From Athripsodes cinereus (Eukaryota > Arthropoda > Insecta > Trichoptera > Leptoceridae), in the NCBI GenBank assembly GCA_947579605.1, contig OX388305.1, forward strand, positions 35,291,542 to 35,355,541: 64,000 nt of DNA, written 5' to 3'. This document shows positions 10,801-21,599 of the stretch, piece after piece (within the stretch, counting starts at the first letter, position 1; every line of letters begins with the position of its first letter). The position numbers were made by a program, and so were the translations under genes. Under the pieces are notes generated by a model. It was not told the DNA's origin and made no database searches. It worked only from the letters and a program-made list of their open reading frames with translations.

Positions 10801-11082
10801 CAATTTATAGAACAAAACAGATTTTTTTAATCAACATAACAGCAGAAGGTGTTAAATAAGATTTTTATTTCGATGTATTAGTGTCATACTTTTTAAAAGT
10901 CATTATTCTAAAAACTTAAATTGACAAGTTTTATTTAACTATGACACATTCTTAGATGTCGCTCAAATTGAAATAAATTTGATCTTCTTAAATTTATTCA
11001 ACACAAATAAGCTCTGAAAGCAAATTGAAACATTCACTTAAGTACGAGCTTATATTTTTTGTATATATAATCGAAATAATAT

Positions 11083-11781
11083 GGCCAATTCTGAATCACA
11101 AAATAGTTTAGTTGCACTAACTAAGTCAACTAAGCGTGAGGAGATAGTTGAGTCATGATAATTAGTTCTAATTCGTATTCACAGTTTTCCGTACTAATTT
11201 AGTTAATTAGTTCATTTTGACACCTTAGTACAACTATAAATTTCGTCGCTCTATGGATTTCGTATTCAGAATGAAATTTTAGTTGACAGCCGACGACTAA
11301 AATAAGTTGGATTTGGCAGAATTTTATTCGCGACTTTTAATGTGCGAATATTATTAGTTGCTGTCATTTTGCCGCAGAATATTGCTATATTTTGGAAGTG
11401 TTAAGTTGTTTTTTCAATTAAAAGTAAAAATTTATATTTTTAGGGCCCTCGCAACTCTTATCATGTATAAATTGTAAAATTTTACCACCACCGACGCAAA
11501 TACGAACGCCAAAATATATCGGCAAATCTGACATTTACAATTTTCACGCGCGACAACTATTAATTAAAGTGTTGCCAGAAGTGTAAATCGGAACGTGAAA
11601 AACATTTTGTATTGCGGCATCACTGACTAATATTAGTTTGTCCCATAGATTTTACCGTTTGCACTTGGTGGTTCTCGAGTTTATAGTTGTTTATAGTTCA
11701 TAACTAATGCTAAATACTATATAATAACTAATATTAATCAACTATTAGTTTAGTTAGTTCATTAAGATTCAGAATTGGCCC
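11083..11781. mobile_element. 699-bp inverted-repeat element with TTAGTT subterminal motifs
   Basis: The ends are GGCCAATTCTGAATC on the left and its reverse complement on the right. TAATAT flanks both sides (11077-11082 and 11782-11787), a possible 6-bp target duplication. Inside both ends are repeated TTAGTT/AACTAA words, for example CTAATTTAGTTAATTAGTTC on the left and AACTATTAGTTTAGTTAG on the right. There is no coding capacity. The superfamily is not assigned. Confidence 0.7.
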
Positions 11782-11789
11782 TAATATAA

Positions 11790-12970
11790 TCAAGCACCAC
11801 TTAATTCTTTTCACAGAAAGTCATTATTTTTTTTGTAGCTAAAATTATTGATCCTTGCCTATTACAGTATAAAATGTAAACCTTTTTGAAGTACTCACAT
11901 ACGAAAATATTATGTAATCGATACTCCCCTCCAAAGCTAATCATTTTATCATTTATATTATAATGAACTAATTATAATTATGGGCTCTGTTAATGTTCAT
12001 CATTAATATTTTGTACAAGCATCTGGTTTACTTCAAACGACCCCAATTCTGTAAATTTTCAACAGTGAATTCAGGTGAATTACATAATTCAATTAAAATA
12101 AACAATAAACCATAATATATTTCAGTCACCTGAATAATGGTTTGATGAATTGGCTAAGGGTTGATTTATTTTTGTGTTACCGTAATATTGTTTACATCAT
12201 GGTCTCATTTAGTTTGATTGTTTTGACTTAATTTTTGTGAAAAATACATGGGTGTAATAAAAATTTCAATATCGATTGAAGATGACAGACCATTTTTTAC
12301 ATTGAAATGTTTTTTTTTTCATTATTTAAAACATTACATCTTCGAAAATTCCTACCGAATATATACAACGACCGTGTGTTAACTAATGAATTTAAACTGG
12401 TGATAATATCACCAGAACATTGTAGTTATTTTTTATTGTTCATGGTACTTTTGAAAGATACAATCCTTTTTTATACATAGCGTAATATGTAAGCAATAAG
12501 GATGACTCATAAGTAATAATCAAAACATTATTTCAAAAAGGAAGTTTGTCCAAGTTACATCCAAGTTTCTGTAAAATAAAGTATTTAATGAGAACTCTCG
12601 ACAGCTTTATGAAATAATCACATTAACAAATGGTGATTCAATTCTACTTGCATTATTTTTATAAATTTCTTTCAAAATCATTTTCATCAAAGTTTCTATA
12701 AATTTATTCTGGGCTTAGATCTCCATCGAAGAGTTAATTATAACATACTAATGAATCTTGTAAAATTAATTATGCGAATATTAATGTTATATTCAAATTA
12801 TCTCGTTAATATTCGTAACATCCGTCGATCGGAAGTTACTCAATACTCTTACTGACACAATGCACACTCGAATAAATTAATGTTTTTCATGAGAAAAGTA
12901 TAAGCTTAGGTATATATAATCTATTAATCTTTTTAACCATAAAACAAATGAGAAAGTGAAAATCACTAAT
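11790..12970. other. AT-rich spacer, nothing recognised
   Basis: About 1.2 kb without a supported gene, repeat family or RNA gene. Confidence 0.4.
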
Positions 12971-12978
12971 CAAAACTA

Positions 12979-13293
12979 GTATATAAAATTCTTGCGTCAC
13001 GGTGTTTGTTATCATACTCCTCCGAAACGGCTGGACCGATTTTGATGAAATTTTGTGTGCTTATCGGGGTAGGTCTGAGAATTGGCCAATATCTATTTTT
13101 CATACTCCTAGAAGTTAAGAGTGGTCCACCCCGAATTTTTTTATTTATTTATATTTTTTTATGGTGAGGCAATTAAAAATACATACATCCCTAAATTTTC
13201 ACCCTTCTACCATCAACCCCTATTTTTTAATAGTGATATTAGTAATCTAGAAATAATGTATATGGGAAAACAACGTTTGCCGGGTTAGCTAGT
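12979..13293 (+). mobile_element. Helitron-like non-autonomous element
   Basis: The 5' part reads TATAAAATTCTTGCGTCACG and then CTCCGAAACGGCTGGACCGA, a sequence I know as widespread in insect Helitron-like repeats. The 3' end is GCCGGGTTAGCTAGT, that is a GC-rich segment followed by CTAG and T, as in Helitrons. No target duplication is visible, as expected for Helitrons. There is no Rep/helicase coding. Confidence 0.55.
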
Positions 13294-13623
13294 ATTTTTA
13301 TAAATCTATAGTACGATCAACAAACAGTTTTATCGTTTATGTTACTAGATTGAGAGAGATTAAAACTTAGTTCTTATTTATTTATTTCGCCACCATTAAG
13401 TTTCAAAATGAGCAAGTGTACCTATTTTATGTACGGTAAATCAAACAGGATTGTTCCAAATAGCCCATTGTAAATGGAAAACACTTAATACTTGTTATTC
13501 TGACCAAAGTCCCTGTAGATATTTATATATAAAACCATAATTGTGTTATAGCAGTCGCTCATTTATCATTTATATTAACTTACCTTACACATTATTGCTA
13601 GTAAAACAATTTCGTCCCCTTAA

Positions 13624-14234
13624 CCCTCTGGCTACCAGTGTGCCCGTACGGGAACATGAAGAATTTAATTTATTAAAAATCGCCTGGTTTAAAAAGAATT
13701 TATATTTCATGCGGAAATTAAAGAAAGCTTGGTTTTATAAAGTGGAAGAAGAGTTTTTCTGATGTAAAGACTTATTTGATGTGTAATTTATTCCAAAACT
13801 TTTATTTTATTTTTGCCATTTTAGTTTGCCAAACTTTTATATTATTGTCACATTTATTAGAAAATTGAAATAGTTGCTACCATTTCATACGTCCATGTTT
13901 TATTTATTTTATTCTTCACTGTAAATTGTTTACAATAACGCAAATTAACATAGAAAATATCATTTATACAATTTTATTATTGTTTATTTTTTAAATGATG
14001 TTTGTGAATAAAATAATATAAGCCACAACTTCATAAAGTTTGTATCGCGTCCTTAAATTGCCGATATCTTTGTACAAACAAATGTGTTTCCCTTAAAAAT
14101 GGTAAGCGGTAATTAAAAAAGTATTTCACCAAATATCATTTTTTTTTGCTTATTCATTGTACATAATCATTCTTCATAATATTATTATAAAGAATGATTC
14201 CAGGGATCTTCAATTTAATTTGGTAATGAGAGGG
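13624..14234. mobile_element. piggyBac-like MITE with TTAA duplication
   Basis: TTAA occurs at 13620-13623 and 14235-14238. The left end reads CCCTCTGGCTACCAGTGTGC and the right end, reversed, CCCTCTCATTACCAAAT. The left subterminal region has the palindrome CCCGTACGGG. TTAA plus CCCT termini fit piggyBac-type elements. The 611-bp length excludes a transposase gene. A TTTATTTATTTTATTC LINE-type tail near 13899 appears nested inside. Confidence 0.75.
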
Positions 14235-14239
14235 TTAAC

Positions 14240-16490
14240 GATATTAGTTGAGAACGAAAAGCTTGTACTATTTATACATAGTTTATAATTTATGGATGCC
14301 ATATTTCTAATAGTAATATGCAATGGCTGTCAAGTTTAAAAAAAGATTATATTTCCAAATATATTTTACCAAAATAAATCCGCTTAAGTGTCACGTTTAT
14401 TTAAGGTAATGCTCTCAAAAAGTTAACATAAAGCGGCAACACGATACATTTTTTTCAGCGAGTAAATTTGTCTTTACGAAAAAACTTCGAAAAAGAGGTC
14501 GAAATTCTTCTTAAAAAGGAGATTAAATTTGAGATTTTGATTTATGTCAAGACTTTAAATTTATGCAAACATTTTAAATATATACATAAATATATTTACT
14601 TAAATAATACAAAATCATAAAACGTTAACACAAAGACAAATAGTTATACTCCAAACATAAATCATTGTTGCTTTGGTAAGGACCTTTCAGCTCTAAGGGT
14701 TCACGACAGAATTTTAAGCCACAAGACAATATTGAGTTCAAAGGCAGACTTACAAAGTGTGTTACACACTTACTGAAAGACGAAGGAAAATATTTTATCG
14801 CATTTTAAAGCGACTCATAATATATAAGGCTTAAGGAAATAACAAAATAGAAAAATACTATGAGAAAACTTACAAGTTCTTTTATACTACTAAATCAATA
14901 ACACAATTTCATCTCATCACTAGAATAAAATTCATTTTTAATACACGAGAAATTTATTTTTAATTTCAGTTAAAAAAATAGTTAAATATATAGATTGTAT
15001 AACTATGATTTTCTCATCTAAGTATGTGATGACAACTTTTCTATTGTTGTTTTCTAATTTTAATGATGTACGTTATAATGATCCAAGATGTTGTAAAGAC
15101 ACCTACGACATTTTTATATTAATTCTACGAAGATGGGAACATGCATGTGTGAGGAATATGAATAAATGTTATCAATTTATATTAATAAATATACGCTAAT
15201 TACGAATATCATAATAAGAAACGATAAAATAAAACTTTTCATTTTAAAAAAACATATTTTCTGTTATTTTATTAGTCCGGTGTGACGTCGCTAGGCACTA
15301 TTTTGTATTGGCACACATTTCACTCTTATGTAGTACCTACTGTTTGTAGCGGCTGATACCGAACACTGATCCACCACGAATGGACCTTTTTGCGGTGAAG
15401 TGCGAAAATTGCCTTTTCAAATGGTTATAAAAACCTTTAAAATGCACATTTATAATATAATATAAAAAGGACCATAATTTATCTAATTTTCTGTACTTTA
15501 TTTTGAGCTGAATTTTTTTTTTTGTGAAAGTTCCCCATTTAGCCCAGGAAATATAGACCAAAAATCGGGGTTTCAGGGAAATAATTTATAACCAGCTGAA
15601 ACTTTCAGGGATGGTTCCTTGATGCTTCTGGAAGAAATCCTGAAAAGTCTCTAAAAATCTTATGTGAGCTTCTATCCAAAATGGCGGATTAAAGATGGCC
15701 GCCAAGCGCATGGCACCTTGAAAAATGTTTTTCATTATATCTTTGTAAATAAAAAACCTTTTTGTATTCTGAAAAAAGATATATAATCTGGAAACATGTT
15801 TGTTTTTGTAAAAATATATTAAAAAAGTCTAAACAAATTACAAATAATATTTTTTTGAGTATGAAATATTTTTTTCGGAATAAAAAAAAATCATTTTTAA
15901 TATTTTACCCCATAACTTTTTATGTATTAATAAATCGTAAAAAACTATTCTTATACTTTTTCTGGCCTGGAATATAAGGATTATAATGAAAAAAAAAATT
16001 TTGAAGAAATACTGAAAAATAGTTGAGATATTTGAATTTGCATGGAGCACCAGCGTGATCTCTTTGTCAAATAACGATTTCAGTCGGGCTGGTAAGTATG
16101 CGAAATATGGAATAAATCTTGAGTTATGTTTCTACAAGATGATCCATACATGAGGTAGGTTCCTATAATATAAAAATAAAAACAAATTCTCTATAAATTT
16201 CGACCCACCCTACTCCACCTATGCCATAACATCACTTTTATCTTATTACAGTTTATCCAAGAAGAATTTGCTCAGATATTCAAAATTCTTGCATGAAAAC
16301 TGTAAATTTTCAAAACAAAACTTCAAATCCAGTTTATTAATACCCACTACGCTCAAAATAAGTAGTCATCGTCAATCATCGAAAAAGTTTTTAATGTAAA
16401 TATAGGATATTATTTCGCACTATGATTATAGAAATAACGCATTTTTGCGTAATATTTTCACTTAAGTTATTTATATCATAATGCATTCAC
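14240..16490. other. AT-rich spacer, nothing firmly recognised
   Basis: More than 2 kb with no supported gene. A patch at 15670-15720 (AAAATGGCGGATTAAAGATG, then GGCCGCCAAGCG) has a composition seen in some insect repeats but is not classified. Confidence 0.35.
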
Positions 16491-16494
16491 CTAC

Positions 16495-16680
16495 AAGTGG
16501 GGTAGCCAGCAGACAAATTTCTTGTAATTAATGTACAGATCGTCGTCTCTGTGCCATAAAATTTAATCATTCAGAGGTGGCACCTAATCGTCGAATTTTA
16601 GATGATAGTTACCTTGTGTGTGATGTTTTAAGAAAAATTTTCTTTTATAGGACACTCGAAATCTTACGGAAAAGATTGAT
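16495..16680 (-). repeat. SINE family A, diverged minus-strand copy
   Basis: AAGTGGGGTAGCCAGCAGAC at the left end and GGACACTCGAAATCTTACGG at the right end are the reversed 3' and 5' portions of the family. The middle is heavily diverged. Confidence 0.6.
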
Positions 16681-17303
16681 AAAGGTCCATTCTTTTCTGG
16701 AGACTCTATTTTCATAATATTTCTATTATTTTTGGTAATGATAATGTATTTGTATTACGTCTGTCTATTAAATTTCACGTATTATGAAGGCTGCTAATTA
16801 CGTTTCGGGAAATGGGGTAACCAGGGATATTTGAGTCCATGTAATATTTCCATCACAAAGTTTATTATTTTTAACAATATACCACATCAGTAAATTTTCT
16901 CATACATATGATACAAAACTTTTATTGCATTCCAAATGAGACACCTCCAGAACATGTATTTTTTATACAACTTACACTTTTACTGGCGAATAAAATTATC
17001 AATAAGCAGTTAATGTACATGAATTTGAACATAAATAGATAAACTGAGAGTAAAAACGAAATTTCATAGCAAAAAAATCAATTATTACATGTTTTGAGTG
17101 GTCAAATTGTCATTAATTTGAACCGATGTGTAAAAGTATTAGTTACCAGTCTTATGAATGATTTGGCATCTTTTGCTTGTTTTCCATGTTTTTTCGATTT
17201 TTTTGGTAAACAAATGATTAAATTTCACTATAATTAGTTATTCTATAATATTATTTGAAACATTTCTCTAAGATTGACTGTTTACGGGCGAAAACAGGCC
17301 TCC

Positions 17304-17546
17304 ACTTTTCTTCATGTTCTTGGTGCATGAACATAATTAATTGGATTAGCTTCATTCAAAAGGACCGTATGTCTAAATAAATACTATTTTGACACTTCAA
17401 ATAACGTTTTTAAATCGTCAATAATTGCCAAATTACGAATACATTCTATTCTTCTCAATTTTGAGCAAAAATCTTTCGTATAGACTTTCCGAATGAAACT
17501 ATTGCAATTAGATATGTTCATGTACCAAGAACATGAAGAAAAGTGG
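17304..17546. repeat. Inverted repeat ending exactly at the assembly gap
   Basis: CCACTTTTCTTCATGTTCTT followed by GGTGCATGAACAT at 17302-17335 is repeated in reverse complement, with one mismatch, as ATGTTCATGTACCAAGAACA then TGAAGAAAAGTGG ending at 17546. The next base is the first N. The spacer is about 180 bases. The outward continuation of the right arm should lie in the gap. Confidence 0.85.
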
Positions 17547-17746
17547 NNNNNNNNNNNNNNNNNNNNNNNNNNNNNNNNNNNNNNNNNNNNNNNNNNNNNN
17601 NNNNNNNNNNNNNNNNNNNNNNNNNNNNNNNNNNNNNNNNNNNNNNNNNNNNNNNNNNNNNNNNNNNNNNNNNNNNNNNNNNNNNNNNNNNNNNNNNNNN
17701 NNNNNNNNNNNNNNNNNNNNNNNNNNNNNNNNNNNNNNNNNNNNNN
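17547..17746. other. Assembly gap of 200 N
   Basis: Exactly 200 unresolved bases. The round number suggests a placeholder length, so the true size is unknown. Open frames that cross it are artefacts. Confidence 0.99.
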
Positions 17747-17940
17747 CTTGGATCCAAACAAAATTGTCCTCATGAGCAGTCCATTGGACAGGTCTGAATG
17801 ACCTGCTGGGTCAAACAGCAAACTGTTGTCGTGGAAATCTAATAAAAAAATATAAAATATAAAAAATAATAATAATTTGACAATCCCTAAATGTAGATAT
17901 TTTGAATATATCATTCATATATCCCTCATATATCGAATAT

Positions 17941-18196
17941 ATCCCGTGGAGCACCCGGTAAAGAATTGGTCTCCCACTCTTCTACGTAAGTTTTCGAGTG
18001 TCCTGTAAAAGGCAGGTGTTCGAAAAAAATAAGACATTTTACATCTTAAATTCAGCGATGAGGCTTGCCACCCATCCTGAATGTCTTGATTTTATATTGG
18101 CACGAAGAGGACAGTTTGCATGAATCTTACGTGCAGCTGATCTGCTGGCTACCCCACTTGTGGGATATGCCGTGATGGTATAGTATAGTATAGTAT
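17941..18196 (+). mobile_element. SINE family A, longest copy
   Basis: This is the reference copy, about 250 bp. It opens with GTGGAGCACCCGGTAAAGAA and TTGGTCTCCCACTC, continues with GAGTGTCCTGTAAAAGGCAG and CATCTTAAATTCAGCGATGA, and ends in CCCCACTTGTGGGATATGCC, GTGATGGTATAG and a TAGTA tail. Copies at 2225, 8216, 16495, 48604, 56234 and 56440 share this order. I see no clear tRNA A and B boxes. The last 40 bases resemble the 3' end of the RTE fragment at 28700-28735, which suggests that this RTE is its partner. Confidence 0.75.
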
Positions 18197-18199
18197 TCA

Positions 18200-19630
18200 T
18201 AATACATTTTTTATATTAAATATATGGATGGAAGGGCTTTGTTGGTATAGATTATTAATGTTAAATATCCTCACAGATCCACTGTGTACATATTTTTCCT
18301 TTCTTCCATATACAATTTGCAGAAGGCTTGATAAGTAAGAAAATTAGTTTGACTCTAAATGATTATATGAAATTACATGCTGTGATTGAAAAGGAACGAA
18401 ATGAAACAGTAATATTTTACTTACATGAAAATATGCTTTCCAATAAGTTTATTCACCAATAATAAAATTAACAATAAAAATGTTAGTAATGTGTTAGACT
18501 AAAGTATGTTGTTAGCTAGACGTTCAAAAGAGATCTGACCTAGCTAATTACCAAGATATTTAGTAATTATTTTCAATGCGTGCTTCTTGATACTTCAGGT
18601 AGATGTCGCCACAAATATGTCCCTGAATAAATCGTCGAAGGATTATTCAATTTTTTTTCCAAGTTGATAAAGAGAGAAAAACATTATATTCATAGATTTA
18701 TATCGCACCAACATTGTATCAGCAGCAAATGTAAATAATTTATTCACTGATCAAGTGATCTTAAAATCTGAATAAATCTATTTGAATTTCTTGAGTATAC
18801 GAGTAGATAGTAACGAAGCCTTTTGATCAATTTCCAATAATTTTATAATTAAAATGTAGGTAACTCTTATACTCGAGCGTTTTCCATGTAATTTTACTGT
18901 ATCTCCCCAATAATCTTTCCCAGTAAAATTCACATTTTCATTATTTCATATTTTCATTAAACTCTATACTAAATAATATTAACTAGAAACGTTTTGATAT
19001 AAATACATACAAAAGTACTTCAATAAATTCTTGATTCACGTTTGAGATGCTTCAGATTTGAATATTGAAAGTTTGTATTAAACAGAGTTATCTTTATTTA
19101 GTCAATTTTGTATTATTTAAAGAAGGTAGGTATGTTAAATCATAGTTAAACTGGAAACGAGAATAATGATGCAATATTATGTTGTCATGGTACAGCTATC
19201 ATTATCTGTGATGAATAATACAAAGTTACTCCGCGTTATATGAACTTTGAAATTAAACAAAAAAATACAATGCTATTTAATATATTACGTTCATCAAGCC
19301 TTGATTTAAATTGATACTTATGTGTTTTATAAAAATAGGGAAAAATATAATCTGATAATCTCTTTGAATAAACTTGTATTTCTTGTAAAGCACAATGCTT
19401 GCTAACGAAGTCATTAGCTTTAATTAACTTTCAATGCTTTTTCAACGTGATTTTTTCATCAGAAAATATTTTAACTTATACATAAATAGCATATTGTGTA
19501 ATTTTATCATGTAAATAGGTACTTAATCCGATGCTACATAATCTGCAAACATCTTCCTTGATTATTTTATATAAAATACTTTCTTAGCAATAACATAAAA
19601 TAAGTAAATCGTGGACCTGAAGAATTCGTA
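18200..19630. other. AT-rich spacer, nothing recognised
   Basis: About 1.4 kb with no gene, RNA gene or repeat family that I can support. Confidence 0.4.
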
Positions 19631-19639
19631 GATTACACC

Positions 19640-19925
19640 AACTTATTTGACACTCCAGTATGCAGCGAGGTTTATTGCCATGTCAATTGCCATCGTTAGG
19701 TGCATTCTCTCATCACATGCATTCCGTATCAGCGGGCATTGGAATAGATGAGAATCACTCTGCACCTCCCCACAGTCGCAGTTAGTGCCCTCCCCATCCA
19801 AAAAGCCCCACCTCTGCTGGTTACTTCTGCACCTAGTCACCCCAACATATTTTAGTCTGTTCAGTGTCCTCCACGTGGGGTAGCCTAGACTATGCTCAGT
19901 GTTTGTGCTTTCTTGTACCAACACA
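19640..19925 (-). pseudogene. LINE ORF2 C-terminal zinc-knuckle-like fragment
   Basis: The minus-strand frame holds TWRTLNRLKYVGVTRC, RWGFLDGEGTNCDCGEVQ and HLFQCPLIRNAC. A CxCG...H...CP cluster after an LNRLRTGxxRC-like segment is the usual C-terminus of several insect non-LTR retrotransposons, including elements I know from butterflies. Only about 90 codons remain and no reverse transcriptase motif is present. It is a 5'-truncated dead copy, head to head with the next element. Confidence 0.7.
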
Positions 19926-19984
19926 ACCTAAACACCAGTGTTTTCATTTTAGGAATTAGCAAAAAATCAAAGAAATTGATTTAT

Positions 19985-20293
19985 CTTAGAAGGATTTTGG
20001 ATAATGATTCTGTGCGCCGGCAGATATCTGTAATCTCCGTAATACAGGAGAGTCGATGGTCCTGGCTGGGACATTTTCTGAGAATGCCCAATGATGGTTG
20101 GCCAAAAAAAGCACTGTTCTTCCGCCCGCAAGAGTTCCGTCGGCCCGGGCATCCTTCTTTCAAAATACACCGTTCCTATGACAACGAAATCAGAGCGCAG
20201 GGAATGTCGTTGAAAGAGGTGACGCAATTGGCGCAGAGACGCTCTGAATGGAGGAGGTTGGTTTCTGCCCTGCACTCCCGAGATGAGCGTTAA
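19985..20293 (+). pseudogene. LINE ORF2 C-terminal fragment (RTE-c), longest open copy
   Basis: An open frame of about 100 codons reads LRRILDNDSVRR, VISVIQESRWSWLGHFLRMP, then WPKKALFFRPQ, IRAQGMSLKEVTQLAQRRSE and ends WRRLVSALHSRDER before TAA. This appears to be the natural C-terminus of the element and lets the broken copies at 2328, 7259 and 38474 be read. No catalytic domain is included, so it is a 5'-truncated insertion. Confidence 0.75.
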
Positions 20294-20594
20294 GGGCGAT
20301 AAATGAACTCTCTTAGTTACTGATGAAGGGACAATGAGAATAATACATAAACAATTTTTATTGTGAACAAAATTTGATAAAATTAAGTTTCTGATCACCT
20401 ACTGTGAGATGAATATTTGATATCTGTAAAACCAAACAAGATATCTGTACATAAACAGCTGCATCATTATTCAATCGAAATCAAATGTTTTGCTACAATT
20501 TTAATTTTTGTTTCATGTGTTCTATGTTTTATATTTTAACTAAACTCACTTAATTTTTAAACAGGCATATAAAACATTATGTTAGATTTATCAG

Positions 20595-20830
20595 GCATCA
20601 ACGAGATAACTGGATTAGACACAACATCAGGCACCCAGGACTGCTCATTGCAATCGCAGAGGGTAGGACCGAAGACACAAATGGCAGAGGCCGACCAAGA
20701 GACGGTTATATGGACCAACTGAAGAGGGACATGAACTGTAGCACATACGTAGAGCTGACGAGAATGGCTGAGAATAGGGAAGAATGGAGGAGAAAATCCA
20801 AACTCGTTGATTATAGTGATTTTATAAAAA
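20595..20830 (+). pseudogene. LINE ORF2 C-terminal fragment (RTE-b family)
   Basis: The frame contains NWIRHNIRHPGLLIAIAEGR, GRGRPRDGYMDQLKRDM and AENREEWRRKSKL. This matches the end of the 217-codon minus-strand frame at 28761-29414 closely. It is only the last 75 or so codons. Confidence 0.75.
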
Positions 20831-21221
20831 TAGTGACTTTTGGTTGTTTAATAAATAATCTGGGATGAAAATGATGATTTTTATTCCCTGAAATGGTGTT
20901 CATTTGAGAAACAACATAAGTCAAAGGTTTTAAATAATTAACAAATTAATATACAAATAAAATATTTTGATTTGAGTAAGATATCAACATTTCATTCAAA
21001 ATTTTATAACAAACAGTTTTTTTTCTGATTTCTGAATAGTTTGTATTGACTGACTTATGTTGTTTCTCAAATGACCGATTCATTTATTGTACAGATTAGT
21101 GATGTAACGAATATTCGCATTCGCATTCGCGAATATTCGCATCTTTCGAAGTATTCGCATTCGCATTCGCAAAAAAATATGCGAATGTATTGCGAATATT
21201 ATTTTAGTAATAAAGTATCTG

Positions 21222-21421
21222 AGGCCTGAGTCAATAACACATTTTCACGTTACGTTTTCGTTCCGTTAGCGTTCAAATGCAGACGACGTTGCGCCAAAGT
21301 GTTAATTTTCGTAACTATTGTGTATCTTAGCAACGAAATTGACACTTGCTTGCAACATCGTCTGCACCCGAACGCTAACGGAGCGGGAACGTGAGACGAA
21401 GTGTGTTGTTGACTCAGGCCT
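21222..21421. mobile_element. 200-bp MITE with long inverted repeats
   Basis: The ends are AGGCCTGAGTCAATAACACA on the left and, reversed, AGGCCTGAGTCAACAACACA on the right. Pairing continues inward through GTTAGCGTTC/GAACGCTAAC and GCAGACGA/TCGTCTGC to roughly 70 bases per arm. CTG on both sides may be a 3-bp target duplication. It is nested in the hAT element. Confidence 0.75.
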
Positions 21422-21599
21422 CTGGTCTGTTCCGTGTTGGCCGCATTTGTTGTATTGTTTCATGTGTTCGTTTGCTTGATGATGTTATTATTATTGGGAG
21501 AAGTATGCATTTGTGGAGATTTAATTTATATGTTTGTTTTAAGTTAAGTTTGTACAACTGCTATGAGTATAGGGCCCTACAATAATTTTATATTCTATT

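Noticed and set aside
15337..16050. Several 60-75 codon frames
   Set aside because: Low-complexity AT-rich translation with no recognisable motif and no splice or conservation evidence.
17384..17914. Open frames of 79 to 176 codons spanning the gap
   Set aside because: They consist mostly of unknown residues translated from N and reflect only the lack of stops in the gap.
19967..20398. 143-codon minus-strand frame
   Set aside because: It is the antisense shadow of the LINE fragment at 19985-20293, whose sense frame has the recognisable motifs.
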